Source of the DNA: Przewalskia tangutica
Taxonomy: Eukaryota > Streptophyta > Magnoliopsida > Solanales > Solanaceae
Direction: 5' to 3'
NCBI GenBank assembly: GCA_029844215.1
Contig: CM056738.1
Location: forward strand, 75,198,093-75,262,092
Length of the DNA stretch: 64,000 nt
Below are positions 32,337-44,225 of the stretch, piece after piece. The notes below the pieces were generated by a model that saw only the letters and a list, made by a program, of their open reading frames with translations, did no database searches and was not told the origin of the DNA. Position numbers and translations under genes: made by a program. How positions within the stretch are numbered: the first letter of the stretch is position 1; the number at the start of each line of letters is the position of its first letter.

Positions 32337-35300
32337 CACCCAGAATTGTTAAAAGCCTAAAAAGCCTGCAACACCATTGTTTTGCTCTATTTTTTCCACT
32401 TTTGGTTTTACGGTGGTGTTTGCGGGTAAGCGTTTTTTTTTTTTATGTTTATGAGTAACCCGTTGATTTTTATCTTGTGTATAATCATGCATATTCTCAA
32501 ATGTTATCAGTTTGAGTACGTAGCAAAAGTTCATAAATGCACGGAGATATAGAACAACATAGGAGTATAAGTTATCATACTGTATGTTTTGTTAATTGAG
32601 GGAATATGCAACATAATATTTTTGCAACGATACGTAGTTTGAATATGATGGAAGGTTGTAAAGGACCACAAGTTTATGCTTTTAATCCATCTGGGAAAAC
32701 CACAACAAATGGTTATGGTGGTGGTGGTGGTGGTGAGAAATTTCTACAACATCTCCAAGAAAGGGTTAATGCTGTTAGCTCAAAGTCAAACAGGAATTAT
32801 CAACCTTTGCAACCAAAAGATAATGTGAAACCTGTTGTTTTATCTGAAGCTTTAGCCAGTTATGGCCTTCCCCAAACTGATCTTATTGAACCCCATATTG
32901 AATCTTGCTTAAAGTCTGTCAATTTTGTGGAGACATTAGCTGATGTTTATCGTAGGATGGACGGTTTTCCTCAGTTTGAAATATCGGGGATGTATCTCGA
33001 GCAATGTGCGATATTTAGGGGCTTATCGGATCCTAAATTATTTAGGAAGTGCCTTAAGTCGGGTAGAGAACATGCTGTTGATGTCCATTCTAAGGTTGTG
33101 CTTTCGGTGTGGTTGAGGTTTGATAGAAGAGAGGAAGAACTTATTGGTGTATCTGCTATGGATTGTTGCGGGAGAAGCATTGAATGCCCGAGGAGTTCTT
33201 TGGTGTCAGGGTATAATCCTGAATCAGCTACCGATCCTTGTACATGTTACCAGAGACCCGTACAATATGAATTTTTCGTTGGAGATGAGGAATGCTCGAC
33301 TTCATTTAGTCATGGTGATGAGGAGGATGATGATTATGATATATCATTTTGCATTGGGGATGAAGAGATCAGGTGTAGGAGATTTAATGTAGCTTCGCTT
33401 TCGAGGCCATTTGAAGAGATGCTGTATGATGGCTTCATGGAGTCGAGAAGAGAGAAAATAAATTTTACACAAAATGGGATTTCTGCAAAGGGGATGAAAG
33501 CCGCTGAGATGTTCAGCAGAACGAGAAGTGTGGAATCATTTGATCCAGACATTGTATTAGAAGTTCTATCGTTGGCCAATAAGTTTTGTTGCAATGAAAT
33601 GAAGTTTGCTTGTGATGCTTATTTAGCATCGTTGGTTTCTAATATGGATAAAGCTATGTTACTTATTGAACTCGGGCTGGAGGAGACTGCATATGTTCTG
33701 GTGGCAGCTTGTTTGCAGGTGCTATTGAGGGAACTTCCAAATTCAATGCACAACCCTAACGTGTCGAGGCTCTTTTGTAGTTCAGAAGGTAAGGACAGAT
33801 TAGCTTTGGCAGGGCATTCTTCCTTTTTGCTGTACTATTGTTTTACTCAAACAGCTATGGAGGAGGACATGAAATCAAACACAACAGTAATTCTGTTGGA
33901 ATGATTGGGAGAATGTTCGAACGTAGGCTGGCAGAAACAGCTTGCTTTCCACCAGCTAGGTTGTGTGATGCTTGAAAGAAAAGAGTATAAAGATGCTCAG
34001 AATTGGTTTGAGGCAGCTGTTGAAGCTGGTCATGTTTATTCCTTAGCTGGAATAGCCAGAGCCAAGTACAAGCGTGGTCATATGTACAAGGCATATAAGT
34101 TGATGAACTCACTCATATCGGATTGTACACCTTCCGGGTGGATGTATCAGGAGCGATCCCTTTATTGTCATGGCAAAGAAAAGACGATGGACCTGAGTAC
34201 CGCTACTGAATTGGATCCAACCATTTCTTATCCATACAAATACAGAGCAGTTACAATGGTGGAGGAGAAAAGAATCGAGTCAGCCATTTCCGAGATCAAC
34301 AAAATAGCTTTCAAGATATCTCCTGACTGTCTCGAGCTTCTCTCTTGGTTCTTAATTGCCCTGAAGGACTATGAAGGAGCTCTAAGGGATGTTAGAGCAC
34401 TGTTGACTTTGGATCCCAATTATGTGATGTTCCACGGGAAATTCCAAGGTGATAAATTGGTGGAGCTGCTACGTCATACTGTTCAGCAGCGGAATCAGGC
34501 TGATTGCTGGATGCAACTATATGACCGGTGGTCCTCTGTAGATGATATTGGATCTTTAGCTGTTGTTCATCACATGTTGGCCAATGACCGTTCAGGCAAT
34601 CTCTCCTTCTTTTACGGTATGATGTTAACTATATACTTAGCTTTTTTGTCATTTGCAATCATTTCTGATCATCTGCATGTCATATTGCTGCTATCTCCTT
34701 TGAGCCACTTTAAGAAAATTGAATCTCTTAGCATCTACATCAATTGATTAACCAGAAAATTTATTTCGTTTTTTTCTTTTCGCTAAATGAGATATTTGTC
34801 TGCATATTTTGAACAACTTTGCATCAGGCAGTTTTCTTCTCATGCATGAGTAGCTCAAGTTGAATACCAGGCTTGTGTTTAGAGTAATGTTTCTCTTCGT
34901 GCTTCATTAATTGTATAAGACTGATTTGCAGTTGTATTACAGGTTGAACAGCCGTGGAGCTGCAATGCGTAGTCTGAGGGAATCCCGAAACCAAGCTACC
35001 TCTGAACATGAAAGGCTAGTTTATGAAGGATGGATATTATATGACACGGGTTATCGTGAAGAAGCTATTTCTAAAGCTGAAGAGTACATCTCAATCCAGA
35101 GATCATTTGAAGCCTTTTTCCTAAAAGCATATGTTCTATCAGAAACTAATTCAGATTCTGAGGCATCATTGTATGTAATAAAACTGCTTGAGGAAGCTCT
35201 TAGATGCCCTTCAGACGGTCTTAGGAAAGGCCAGGTGAGTACTCCCCGTTCAGGAATATACAAATACATGACGTCTAATGAACGGGAATATTCACTCAAA

Positions 35301-35715
35301 AAGTTACATGCATACTTCTGCAGGCTCTGAGTAATCTGGCAAGTATCTATGTAGATGTTGATAATCTAGACAATGCAATTGATTGCTACATGAATGCCTT
35401 GACTATTAAGCATACACGAGCACATCAGGGTCTTGCACGTGTTTACCATCTAAAAAATCAGAGGAAATCCGCATATGATGAGATGACAAAGTTGATTGAG
35501 AAGGCAAGCTATAATGCATCAGCTTATGAGAAGCGTTCTGAATACTGTGATCGTGAAATGGCAAAAAGTGATCTTAGAATGGTGACAAAATTAGATCCCC
35601 TCAGGACATATCCATACAGATACAGAGCAGCTGGTAAGTTGCATCTTTTCATGCCATATGTAGTGAGCTGGAGTTCTTATTGATTATGGTCTTAGGCGGT
35701 TCGCCTAGTTGCTTT

Positions 35716-36872
35716 TAGGGATGCAAATGGGGCAGGGCAGAGCGGGGTAGGACAGGTCAAACTTTAAACGGGGCTGGGCAGGGTAATGCTTAAACGGAAC
35801 AGGGCAGGGCGGGACAGGTCAAAACACATTTTTAGAAAATTCTAAATAGGGCAGGGCAGTTAATAGGTTATAATTTTTAGAAAATTATAACTAGTTTGGA
35901 TTGTGAAATTATAATATGTTACACTGGGTTGTAATTGTTAGAATTGCATAAAAATTTATAGAGTTGTAGATATTTCTGTTACGGTCATATTGAGACTTTA
36001 CAGGGATTAATACGACTTACGATTTGAAAGTTATCACTGTTTAAAGTTTCTGCCTCGGATCAACCAAAATATGAAAGGGCAGAATGTATAACGTAAAAAA
36101 TATACAAATCAAGAATTTGAAAGTTTGTGCTGAATAAAAGCTCTATATTACTCTGTTATAGACAGTTTGAGACTTTACGGGGATAAATCCGACTTACGGT
36201 TTGAAAGTTATCACTGTTTAAAGTTTCTGTCTCGGATCAACCGAAGTCTGGAAAGACATAATGTATAACGTAAAAACTGTACAAATTGATAAAGAATCTG
36301 AAAGTTTGTGCTGAATAAAAGTTCTATTTTAACAGTTTGATACTTTATGGGGATTAATCCGACTTACGGATAAGAAGTTATGATTGTTTTAAGATTGCGT
36401 CTTGTTTCATTAAAATTCTGGCGAGACAGTTTTTATAGGGTTGTTCTTGCGTGAATTTGTACTAGTTACACTAAGTATTTTAAGAATAAACTTGGAATAG
36501 TGTTAGTTCTCCGTGTTACCTTCAGCTCTGCGTAAGAAATACCTTATTTGGAGTTACGGTTTGAGAGTTGTAACTCTTACAAGTGGGAAGTGCGAAAGGT
36601 TGAAAGAAAGGAATAACATTTAAAAAATAAACTCAGTTTATAAATTACATGATATTAAGAAATTATGATAATAGACTGATTTTTCATTCATTTTTTTAAA
36701 AAAAATTTGAAAGAAGTTAACAAAATAAATACCAAGTTGAAAGTGAAAAATAAAAAATAACATAAACATGGCAGGGCAAATTTTTTAAAAATGTTAAACG
36801 GGGCAGAGCAGTGATTAACATCTTAGCAGGTCAAGACTTACCCTGCCCTAACCTGCCCCATTTCCGCCCCTA
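35716..36872. mobile_element. Non-autonomous hAT element in intron 3 of the ETO1-like gene
   Basis: 1157 bp with terminal inverted repeats TAGGGATGCAAATGGGGCAG at the left and, read inward from the right, TAGGGGCGGAAATGGGGCAG. It is bordered by perfect 8-bp duplications GTTGCTTT (35708-35715, 36873-36880). An 8-bp TSD and a TAGGGATG-type terminus are hAT (Ac/Ds-like) hallmarks. Subterminal GGGCAGGGCAG words repeat in opposite orientations at the two ends. There is no transposase ORF; the interior is three tandem copies of a 170-177 bp unit (35992-36432). Confidence 0.92.
35992..36432. repeat. Three tandem 170-177 bp units inside the hAT element
   Basis: Units begin GAGACTTTACAGGGATTAAT (35992), GAGACTTTACGGGGATAAAT (36169) and GATACTTTATGGGGATTAAT (36339). 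They share GACTTACG, AAAGTTAT and GTCTCGGATCAACC-like words. The third is partial and most diverged. Confidence 0.85.
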
Positions 36873-37563
36873 GTTGCTTTTGTCCTATGTAATGACATGT
36901 AACTCTTTGTGCATGCTAGTAAATGAGTTTTCTTTAATTGTGTGAGCTATAGGTTGGTAAGTACATATTAAAAAATAGATGATAGCAGTGGAAGAACGAG
37001 TGGAGGGGAGGGGTAAAATGGGAGATGGCATGCCACATGGCATTCACCTCATTAAAATGTCAGTGTCTCGTGAGATTGGGTATCTATCTTGGACAACCCT
37101 AATGGAGGAGGGGTATATTTGAACCATTTAGGTAATGGCAGGGGTGTTTGTGCACGGATAGTATAACGGAGCCTAAAATAGATCATTTTGGCATAGTAGA
37201 ACCGGAAATTTGACCCTTTCCCTTAATAAAATCCACTTGAATTCTCTCCTTTAACATGTGTGATGACAAAAAGTTCACTACTTGGTCAACCAAACATTTC
37301 TTCAGTTTCACGTATTCTTATGATTGCTTTGGGCGCATTCATTGTTGTTTGATTTAAAATGAACCTGTCTTGTCCGACCTAGTCTCCGTGTGACGTAGTG
37401 GACATATTTGGTATCGAAGAAGAAATTGTGCTTCAAGTATAAGGAATCGTGACATTGAAAGAAGCTCTTTTCTTAGTAAGATCCAATATATGGAGCAGTG
37501 GTTATGGCTCAAGCATTTCTAAGTTGGATTGTGTTTGGAAATTTTTGTTTTAGTTCAGAAATT

Positions 37564-37654
37564 CAAGGTAAGACTGCGTACAATATATCCTTGTGGTCCG
37601 ACCCTTCCCCGAACACGGCGCATAGCGGGATCTTAGTGCACCGAGCTGCCTTTT
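37564..37654 (+). mobile_element. 5'-truncated TS/SolS-type SINE in intron 3
   Basis: Plus-strand copy of the SINE 3' half: CAAGGTAAGACTGCGTACAA, CTTGTGGTCCGACCC, TTAGTGCACCGAGCTGCC, TTTT. It is the same body as the minus-strand copies at 30788 and 42768. No convincing target duplication was found. Confidence 0.8.
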
Positions 37655-38341
37655 AGTGGAAATCAGAAAACTGCTTATTATGTATCTCAGCAGGTTAGCT
37701 GTTCTAGAACGATACATGTAAGTACTTGGACGAACGTCTTGTTTTGTACTCTTTAATGTTCAACAACTGGATTAGAGTGCATCTATACCTGTGAGTCCAA
37801 CTCACAATTACGAAATCAAGCAATATCTTCTACTAGGACATAGCTTCAGTTTCATGTCAGTTTATGATGGGGAGAAGTGACTAAAGTTACTTGGCTATTT
37901 TACTTGAAAATCGGACTAATATCTTAAGAGATGCCCACTTTTTCTTGGTTGCCAAACATAAATAAATTTTATGCATGAGTCTGAGAATGAAATTGGATTA
38001 TCTCATTGCAACATTGAATGCTTCTCCGACCCCTCTCCCTTCTTCTTAGCTTATTGCAGCCATATTTGTGTCTATGAAGATACATGATATACACCGAGAG
38101 AAGTAATATCAGAAGTTCGTATTGTATTTGCAGTTCTAATGGATGACCATAAGGAATCAGAGGCCATTTCGGAGCTAACAAAAGTCATAGCTTTCAAGCC
38201 TGATTTACACCGCTCCATCTTCGAGCAGCTTTTCATGACTCGATGGGTGATCCCACATCTACCATTCGAGATTGTGAAGCAGCCCTGTGTCTTGACTCTA
38301 GCCATGCAGATACTCTTGAGCTTTACTCGAAAGCACGATAA

Positions 38342-39675
38342 CGATCTAATGAACAACAATCAACATGAAAGAGCAGACAACCGAATTGGCTTCTTCTGGA
38401 TTGGTTTTTTTGGAAGTCAAGTCACTGACTCACTTCCGCCAAAATTCGTTTAAGGTGCACATAGGGCCAATACTAATTCATGTGATGATCCACTTCTTTT
38501 ATGCTTAGAGGAATTCAGATTAGACTTCCAATGACCATTATACATGGCAGCAGCAAAAATCTTTAAGGAAAAGAAGAATTAGAAATCAAAACCGCTAAAA
38601 GATAAATAAGTGAGAGAACTTGTAAATACAAATGCATTTTAACTTGAAATATTTGTGAACTTCATAGTGCAGAATGCTGCTGATTCCGTTTGTAACACTG
38701 CAAAGAAAGGGTTCACAATTGAATCAAAATATGTACATTGAACTGCAGCTTGCAATGAATGTCTGCTACTCTTCTCAGTCAGAGTTTTTCCAATGAGCTG
38801 AGACTCCTTGATTACTTTTCAGTCCCTTCATGTTCTGAATTGTTGCATATAATGTGTCCCAAAGAGGATGCACTTTAATTTCTAGGATTATATTGGGGTC
38901 TTTTATTTATCATTTCAAGTTGATTTTTGACTACTTCAGATGTTATCCACTGTAAATTTTCATACTCCCATTTTTTCCCTCCTCCTTAGCAATCCTCAAA
39001 TAATTTCTATGATAGTTATGGACCAGTACATCTTACATTTTCTTACATTTTTTGACAAGTAACAATTATTCTCTAGATTACTGAATACTAAACGAAACAT
39101 CTTCATTAACTTGCTTGAGACAATCCACATACATGAACTCATTCTACAATAGGGTAATAATTATAAATTTCAGAATTCCTTCCCTATATTTCCAGGTTCA
39201 AATGAGGAGCCTGATATATAGAAGAATTGCAACTTTCTTTTTCGAAGTAATCATCGCTTGAAGAATTGCAGACTTGACAAGAATTTCGCTTCACAACTTC
39301 CAAATTCCTAGCATCAAAAAACAATTTACCACGCCTAACTAAATGAAAGAGTAAATACCTTAAAAGGTCACTCAACTAGGTAGAATTATGTAGTAAAGTC
39401 ACTTAACTTAGTGTTGTATCAATAAAATCACTCAACTTATGACTTTTCTCTTACAACGTCACTAAAGATATTAATTAAGAAAGGGGCGCATAGCTCCGAC
39501 TTTGGTGTAAACCACACAAATCTTTGAATCCCAAATTAAAGTTGCCTCTGATAACATATTTGTCACTGCAAAATGGTGAAATATCAATGACCCATAAGCT
39601 GCTCATCTCCACCACGGCACGATCTGCTACTGATTGAAAGATGGGAATCCTTTCTGGAGAGTGCTGTGCTGAGCA
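38342..39675. other. Region between the ETO1-like and NLR loci
   Basis: The first part is presumably the 3' UTR of the ETO1-like gene. No other gene was seen. At 39358-39470 there are three spaced TCACT(C/T)AACT words (AAGGTCACTCAACTAGG, AAGTCACTTAACTTAG, AATCACTCAACTTATG), a pattern I associate with small plant transposon ends, but no boundaries can be defined. Confidence 0.5.
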
Positions 39676-42600
39676 TCAGTTGCTAGATATCAGTAAGTAG
39701 CAGCTTTTGTCTTTATATATTTGCTTCAGCCTAAAGTTACAGAATTTAGTATTCGAACTAATGAAATTGGAAGAAGCGAAATATGTGCCTGAGGTTTGAA
39801 TCCACCAGGGTTTGAAAAAAGGATGGAGGACATTCTTGTACTCGGGATGGTCCCATTCCAAAGCTTCCCATTCTTCACTATTCATGTTGATAGCTTGAAG
39901 AGCTGGAGGAGCTGATGGCTGCCCGTTTAGAAGAGGAAGAGTTAGTGGAAGTCTCTTCAGCTTAGGAGAATTATGAACTTGTATACGCTCAATAGAACCG
40001 CAAGTCATTCTTCCCTTGTATATGCTCTTGAGATTTGGCAACTCTTCTAAATAAACAGTTTGCAACTTTGGTAGAACAACCTCATCTTCTGCTTTCATTT
40101 GAAGGAAAAAGAGATGATGATGAGGCCGAGCTCGCGCGCTGCTTTACTTTTTCTTCTTCATCCTCACTTATTATCTCTTCCATTTCCTTGCAGTCAAATA
40201 CAATAATTTCCGTCAGATTTAGGAGGTATTGCAGCAACCACCTAGGGATTAGCTTCATTTTATAACAGAATGAAACGTTAAGGCACCAGAGATGTGAAAA
40301 GGCTCCAGCTGGAGGCAAAGCTTCTTCTAACTCCAACTTAACAAGACCACTGAATTCACCTAAGGAAGACAAACTCAATTTCTCAAGACTCAGGAAGGGG
40401 TTGCACGTAGACATGAGTCCTTGATCTCCCATCATTCTTTCACCCATTGAGTTACAATTAGATAACCTCATTACGAACTCTATACCTTTGCATCTTTCAA
40501 TTTCTCTCGAGTCTTTGGACTGAATCAGAGATGTAATAGCATCTGCAAAGCTATTGTCCAAGGTGAGAGTATCACAGCGGTTAATTACTAACACTTGAGT
40601 GTCCAGTGGTAGAAGAGTCACATCTCGCTCTTCTTCTATCTTATCATAGCAATGCATCCCTACACTGTCCCCGGTGAGAACAAGGTTCCTTAGAATAATT
40701 TGTTTACCATAATGAATGGCACCTATATTCCAACAGGAATCAGCTTGTTTAGGATCTAAAACAATTGCAAAGAAACTCGGCCTCCCGCAAGACTGTCGAT
40801 ATTTGATAAATATATTAAAACAACAAACATCAACAAACACCCCATGAAATACCTCTAGTTGTCTCATCCCCTGTAAATCTTCAACTTGTGCAACAAAAGG
40901 AATCGAGAGGGATTGAAGATTAGAGATCCTAGCTAAAATATCTACAGCTGGTTTCTTAAGTGGTTCCTCACATACATTTGTCATCATGTTTGTTCTCATG
41001 TCCAGGCATCTTAAATTAACCAAGATCTATAAGACTTGGGGAACTTCCTTGATTTTTGTGAAGAAAAGGTCCAATTCAGTGAGGTTCTTGAGCTTGTTCA
41101 ACGGCGGCAGAAATTTAAGTTTTACACAACCTCGCAGCAGCAATGCAGAGAAAATTTCCAGTTTTGACAGGGAGCTTGGCAACTTTTCTATGTCACTTAA
41201 ACCCAAAACACGTAGACCAGCCATCTGTACAAAAAAAGGATCCACAACTTGACTCAAATTTATATTTCCTCGTAATAGAAAAGTTGTAAGCCGAGGAAGT
41301 ACATGAGATAAGGACAATGAAACACCCTTTATATCATTATACATCAAAGAAACCATGTCCAAATCCTCTGACCATTCTTTCTCCCCTGATATTTCACTCA
41401 ATTGTGCTCCAGCTTTCACCATCCACTTAAATTCATCGCTGGCAATATACAGTTCCATCTGTCTCACCAAATCATTCATCCTCACAGCTTTTTCTCTTCT
41501 AATAATCAAAACACTTTCTAATAAGAACGCCCTTTCCAGTTTGTTCAATATTGCATGACCTTGGTCAAATTCTGCTGCCCTGTTGTTCCTCCTGACTAGC
41601 AATCCTTCAACAATAAAAAGGTGAATCAATTCATCTCTCTCAATTACGTAATCTTCAGGGTATAGGAAGCAATAAAGAAAACACTTCTGTAATCTTGGTT
41701 TCCTCAACCGATTATAGCTAAATCTGAGAACAGGAAACACTTCGTTATTCATATTCTCCATTTGCATACAAGATTCTGTGAATTCTTCAAATGCGTCCCT
41801 CCACTCAAAAACATCACTCACTCCTCTATAGTTATTATTCCCAGTGGCAATCTGTCACATTTTTTTGCTATTTCTTCTATTTCCATTGGGAGATCTCCAC
41901 AGTGACCAAGTGTCTCCACAAATAATTCCCAAGATTCAGTCATTGCAAAAGTTGCTACTTTTACTTTCTTTTGGCAGCCAATCATGTCACACACCTCAAC
42001 TGACCGACTAGTTATGATCAGTTTACCTCCATCAATTTCCAAGGGGATTCCCACCTGCTTTACATCAAAATGGTTCCATACATCATCCAATATGAGCACA
42101 AAGCTTTTAATCCTCATCAGACTTTTGTACAGACTTTCAGCATCTTAGCAATCTCACTTTGGAGTTTAGTAATGCTAAAATCCTGTGATAGAGGTACCCA
42201 AAAAACATTACCTGTGAATCTTGAATCTTTGAGAAGATGGTTATGGATATGCGTTGCAAGAGTGGTTTTACCCACTCCTCCCACACCAAAAACACCAAAC
42301 TTGAAACTTCACTCACATACATTAGCACCTTTCTTAGATTCTGCACAAATGCTTGACCTTTCAAGTCTGTTGTCACCAAAGGTTGCACCTTTTCTTCATT
42401 CACGATGAGCAAGACCTCCTCAGAAAATTTACCTTGGTCTAGGAGATCTTCCACTTCTTTATGAATTTTATCAGTATGATTTGACAGCCCTATGCACGAA
42501 CGGTTGGAACTCTGGTCTACTTCTTGCTCAAAGCATTTAAACTCATGCTCTAGTTTTAGTACGCTGCTCTGCCAATTATCGACCTCTCTCTTCCGTTTCT

Positions 42601-42766
42601 TACTTGAATGGAGTTCTGCATCTTTTGCTTCAGCCACGACATCCTTACTACGACTGATTAACACTTTCATCTTACTTCTAAGGGTTTCTATTTTTTCCTC
42701 GAGTCCCATGTATGGATCCCATACTTTCTCTATGATGCCTCCATCTCTATGGTAGTAACAAAACAT
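39676..42766 (-). pseudogene. CC-NB-LRR disease resistance protein, broken
   Basis: This intracellular immune receptor is read from 42766 downward. Coiled-coil: WDPYMGLEEKIETLRSKMKV. A linker leads to LKGQAFVQNL. NB-ARC: P-loop GVGGVGKTT (about 42285-42259), HNHLLKDSRF, NVFWVPLSQDF, kinase-2 LILDDVW (about 42099-42079), RNBS-B GGKLIITSRS, GLPL-like CDRLPLGIIT. Then RNBS-D CFLYCFLYPEDYV, an MHD-equivalent MNDLV, and LRRs (LPRLTTFLLRGN, LPPLNKLKNLTELDL, ending LPKLQTVYLEELPNLKSIY and WDHPEYKNVLHPFFK). The style fits the RPS2/At4g27190-like group. Breaks: a frameshift just before the P-loop, a gap with stop after SEIAKMLKVCTKV, a frameshift after GLPL (about 41820), TAG at 41029-41027 (LEKLVNL expected) and a frameshift near 40095. 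A SINE abuts the apparent start codon. No intron is evident. Confidence 0.9.
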
Positions 42767-42767
42767 A

Positions 42768-42872
42768 AAAAAGCAGTCCGGTGCACTAAGCTCCCGCTAT
42801 ACGCGGGGTTCGGGGAAGGACGAACCACAAGGATATATTGTACGCAGTCTTACCTTGCATTTCTGCAAAACC
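42768..42872 (-). mobile_element. 5'-truncated TS/SolS-type SINE at the NLR start, 18-bp TSD
   Basis: A 105-bp SINE 3' part (GCAGTCCGGTGCACTAAGCT to TTACCTTGCATTTCTGCAAA on the plus strand) flanked by perfect TGGTAGTAACAAAACATA copies (42750-42767, 42873-42890). The duplicated target includes the ATG (42766-42764) used as the apparent NLR start, so the insertion sits at or just upstream of that start codon. Confidence 0.92.
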
Positions 42873-42890
42873 TGGTAGTAACAAAACATA

Positions 42891-43430
42891 GCCAGCAAGA
42901 AAAGAGAACACTTATTAGTACTTCAAACTTAAGGTGCTGGAGATTGGTAGATTACAGAATAAAGTCAAAAATATAAAGGTAAGCTCATCTTCCTATGATT
43001 TTCAAATATATTTAATGTGAAATTTGGCGTGAACTTCATTCTTAAAAACAACGAAAGTAATATGTAACTAAATATTTTTAATTTCCTTTTCTTTATATGT
43101 TACTTTAAATATTGTTACGACTTACGGAGATTCTAATAAGAATCAATATGATTAACTCGCAATGACAGGTGACAATAAGTTTGTTGAATAGAAGTAGTGT
43201 TGGCTGAATCTTTCGCTTGCCATATTAATTATAATTAGGATAATAGTAAGAAGAAAAAGATTAAAATAAATAATTAAAACACCAAAAAAGGCTAATCATG
43301 TTATTAATAATCTTTGGTTCTCACTACTGTAGTGGCAGTCCCTAACGTTGCATAAATCAATTCTCGTTTGCTAGTTTTTGCACAACCCTTGCCCGTATTA
43401 TAGGATTTTATTGGGTCTAAAACACACAAC
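42891..43430. other. Upstream of the NLR; no feature recognised
   Basis: AT-rich single-copy-looking sequence. It may hold the original NLR 5' region, now separated by the SINE. I see no ORF or repeat that I can defend. Confidence 0.4.
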
Positions 43431-44225
43431 TAAGACACAGCGGAAGTTTAAAATTTTGTTAACTTACTTGCCCCAACAAATTCGTCGGGTATGATTATGT
43501 TACAATTGAAATCTGTAAAGACACACGAAAACTTACCGTTTATGTTTTGCAGTCTTTATTAAAAGGTGCGCACACGATTGTCTGTTCGGGTGCAAGCCTT
43601 GCTTCGGTATGTCCCTCCGTCAGGAAAGCTAGAAAATCTTGACAGAGGTTTGAGAGCATTTTAATCTCTGAATTCTGAGTTCAGAAAGTAAGAATTGAGT
43701 TTATAATTCCAGTAACCTAAATTATGAGGTTAAGTGCTAAATATATAGGGAAACATTAAAATACAAATCGGAGTGAGATTAGGCTTAAATGCCTGATCCA
43801 AATCTGAATTGCAGTGAGTCAGTCGGACTGGGCTCACTGTCGTACCAGCGCCGTGGCTCAGCCTCTGAGGCGTCGCGGCGCTGCCATTTTATTTAATGTT
43901 TCAGCACGTTTTGATTTTAATTAAATCCAAAATCCAATTTTGACTTAATTAAATAATTTCCATCAAATAGAAATTATCCCATAATTTATTATTGATTAAA
44001 ATATCTCGACTCTAAATCGAATATTTTATATTCTCTCAATATACCCTTAGACCGAAAAGACAATCGACTTAGTGTGACCCTTTAGGCCGTCACACATCGA
44101 CACTTAATCAAATTAAGGTTCACACGGAACTCCTAGACTGCGTCATATGACGAACTCAATGTGTGAAGTACGTTTACAAGACTCTAGTAAACACAACCTC
44201 TATGTGGGATGATAAATTACTTGTT
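43430..44225 (-). repeat. Probable LTR or leader fragment of an unidentified element
   Basis: No coding content. On the minus strand a GC-rich word cluster (43895-43838, e.g. GGCAGCGCCGCGACGCC) precedes a TATA-like site (CCCTATATATTTAGC, about 43750-43735) and a CT-containing leader (43700-43600), the usual LTR promoter layout. The upstream half is AT-rich, with CTAAAGGGTCACACTAAGTC near 44092-44073. Ends are not identifiable. Confidence 0.35.

Larger units (their letters stand above)
30988..32605. other. Intergenic and upstream region of the ETO1-like gene
   Basis: No gene supported. It contains a degraded tandem duplication (31615-31852), an AAT microsatellite (32313-32336), and AT-rich sequence. 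The last few hundred bases before 32606 presumably hold the promoter and 5' UTR of the ETO1-like gene, but I cannot point to a specific TATA box with confidence. Confidence 0.5.
32606..38341 (+). pseudogene. ETO1: ETO1-like (ETHYLENE-OVERPRODUCER 1) BTB-TPR gene, disrupted
   Basis: ETO1 is a substrate adaptor: its BTB domain binds CUL3 and its TPRs bind type-2 ACC synthases for degradation, limiting ethylene. The start MQHNIFATIRSL matches ETO1 rather than the EOL paralogues. Exons: 32606-34616, 34943-35234, 35324-35633, 38134-38341, all with GT-AG borders. BTB (FCIGDEEIRC, SLSRPFEEMLYDGF) covers about residues 245-345; TPRs follow (ERKEYKDAQNWFEAAVEAGH onward). Lesions: CGA-to-TGA at 33902-33904 (family has LLERLGEC), an approximately 19-bp net loss with frameshift near 34588-34598 in the segment ANDPGKSLLRFRQSLLLLR, and a 1-bp loss near 38209-38213 after FKPDL; the restored frame continues LRAAFHDSMGD to the stop at 38339. 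Intron 3 is 2.5 kb, swollen by a hAT element and a SINE piece. Could be a second, dead copy. Confidence 0.9.

Noticed and set aside
34617..34747. Hydrophobic tail (IYLAFLSFAIISDHLHVILL) at the end of ETO1 exon 1
   Set aside because: It is read-through into intron 1; the family continues with LNxxxAAMRSL, found at 34943.
35639..35700. Extension of ETO1 exon 3 reading to a stop in intron 3
   Set aside because: A strong GTAAGT donor at 35634 and the conserved AA|VLMDDHKE junction with 38134 show this is intron.
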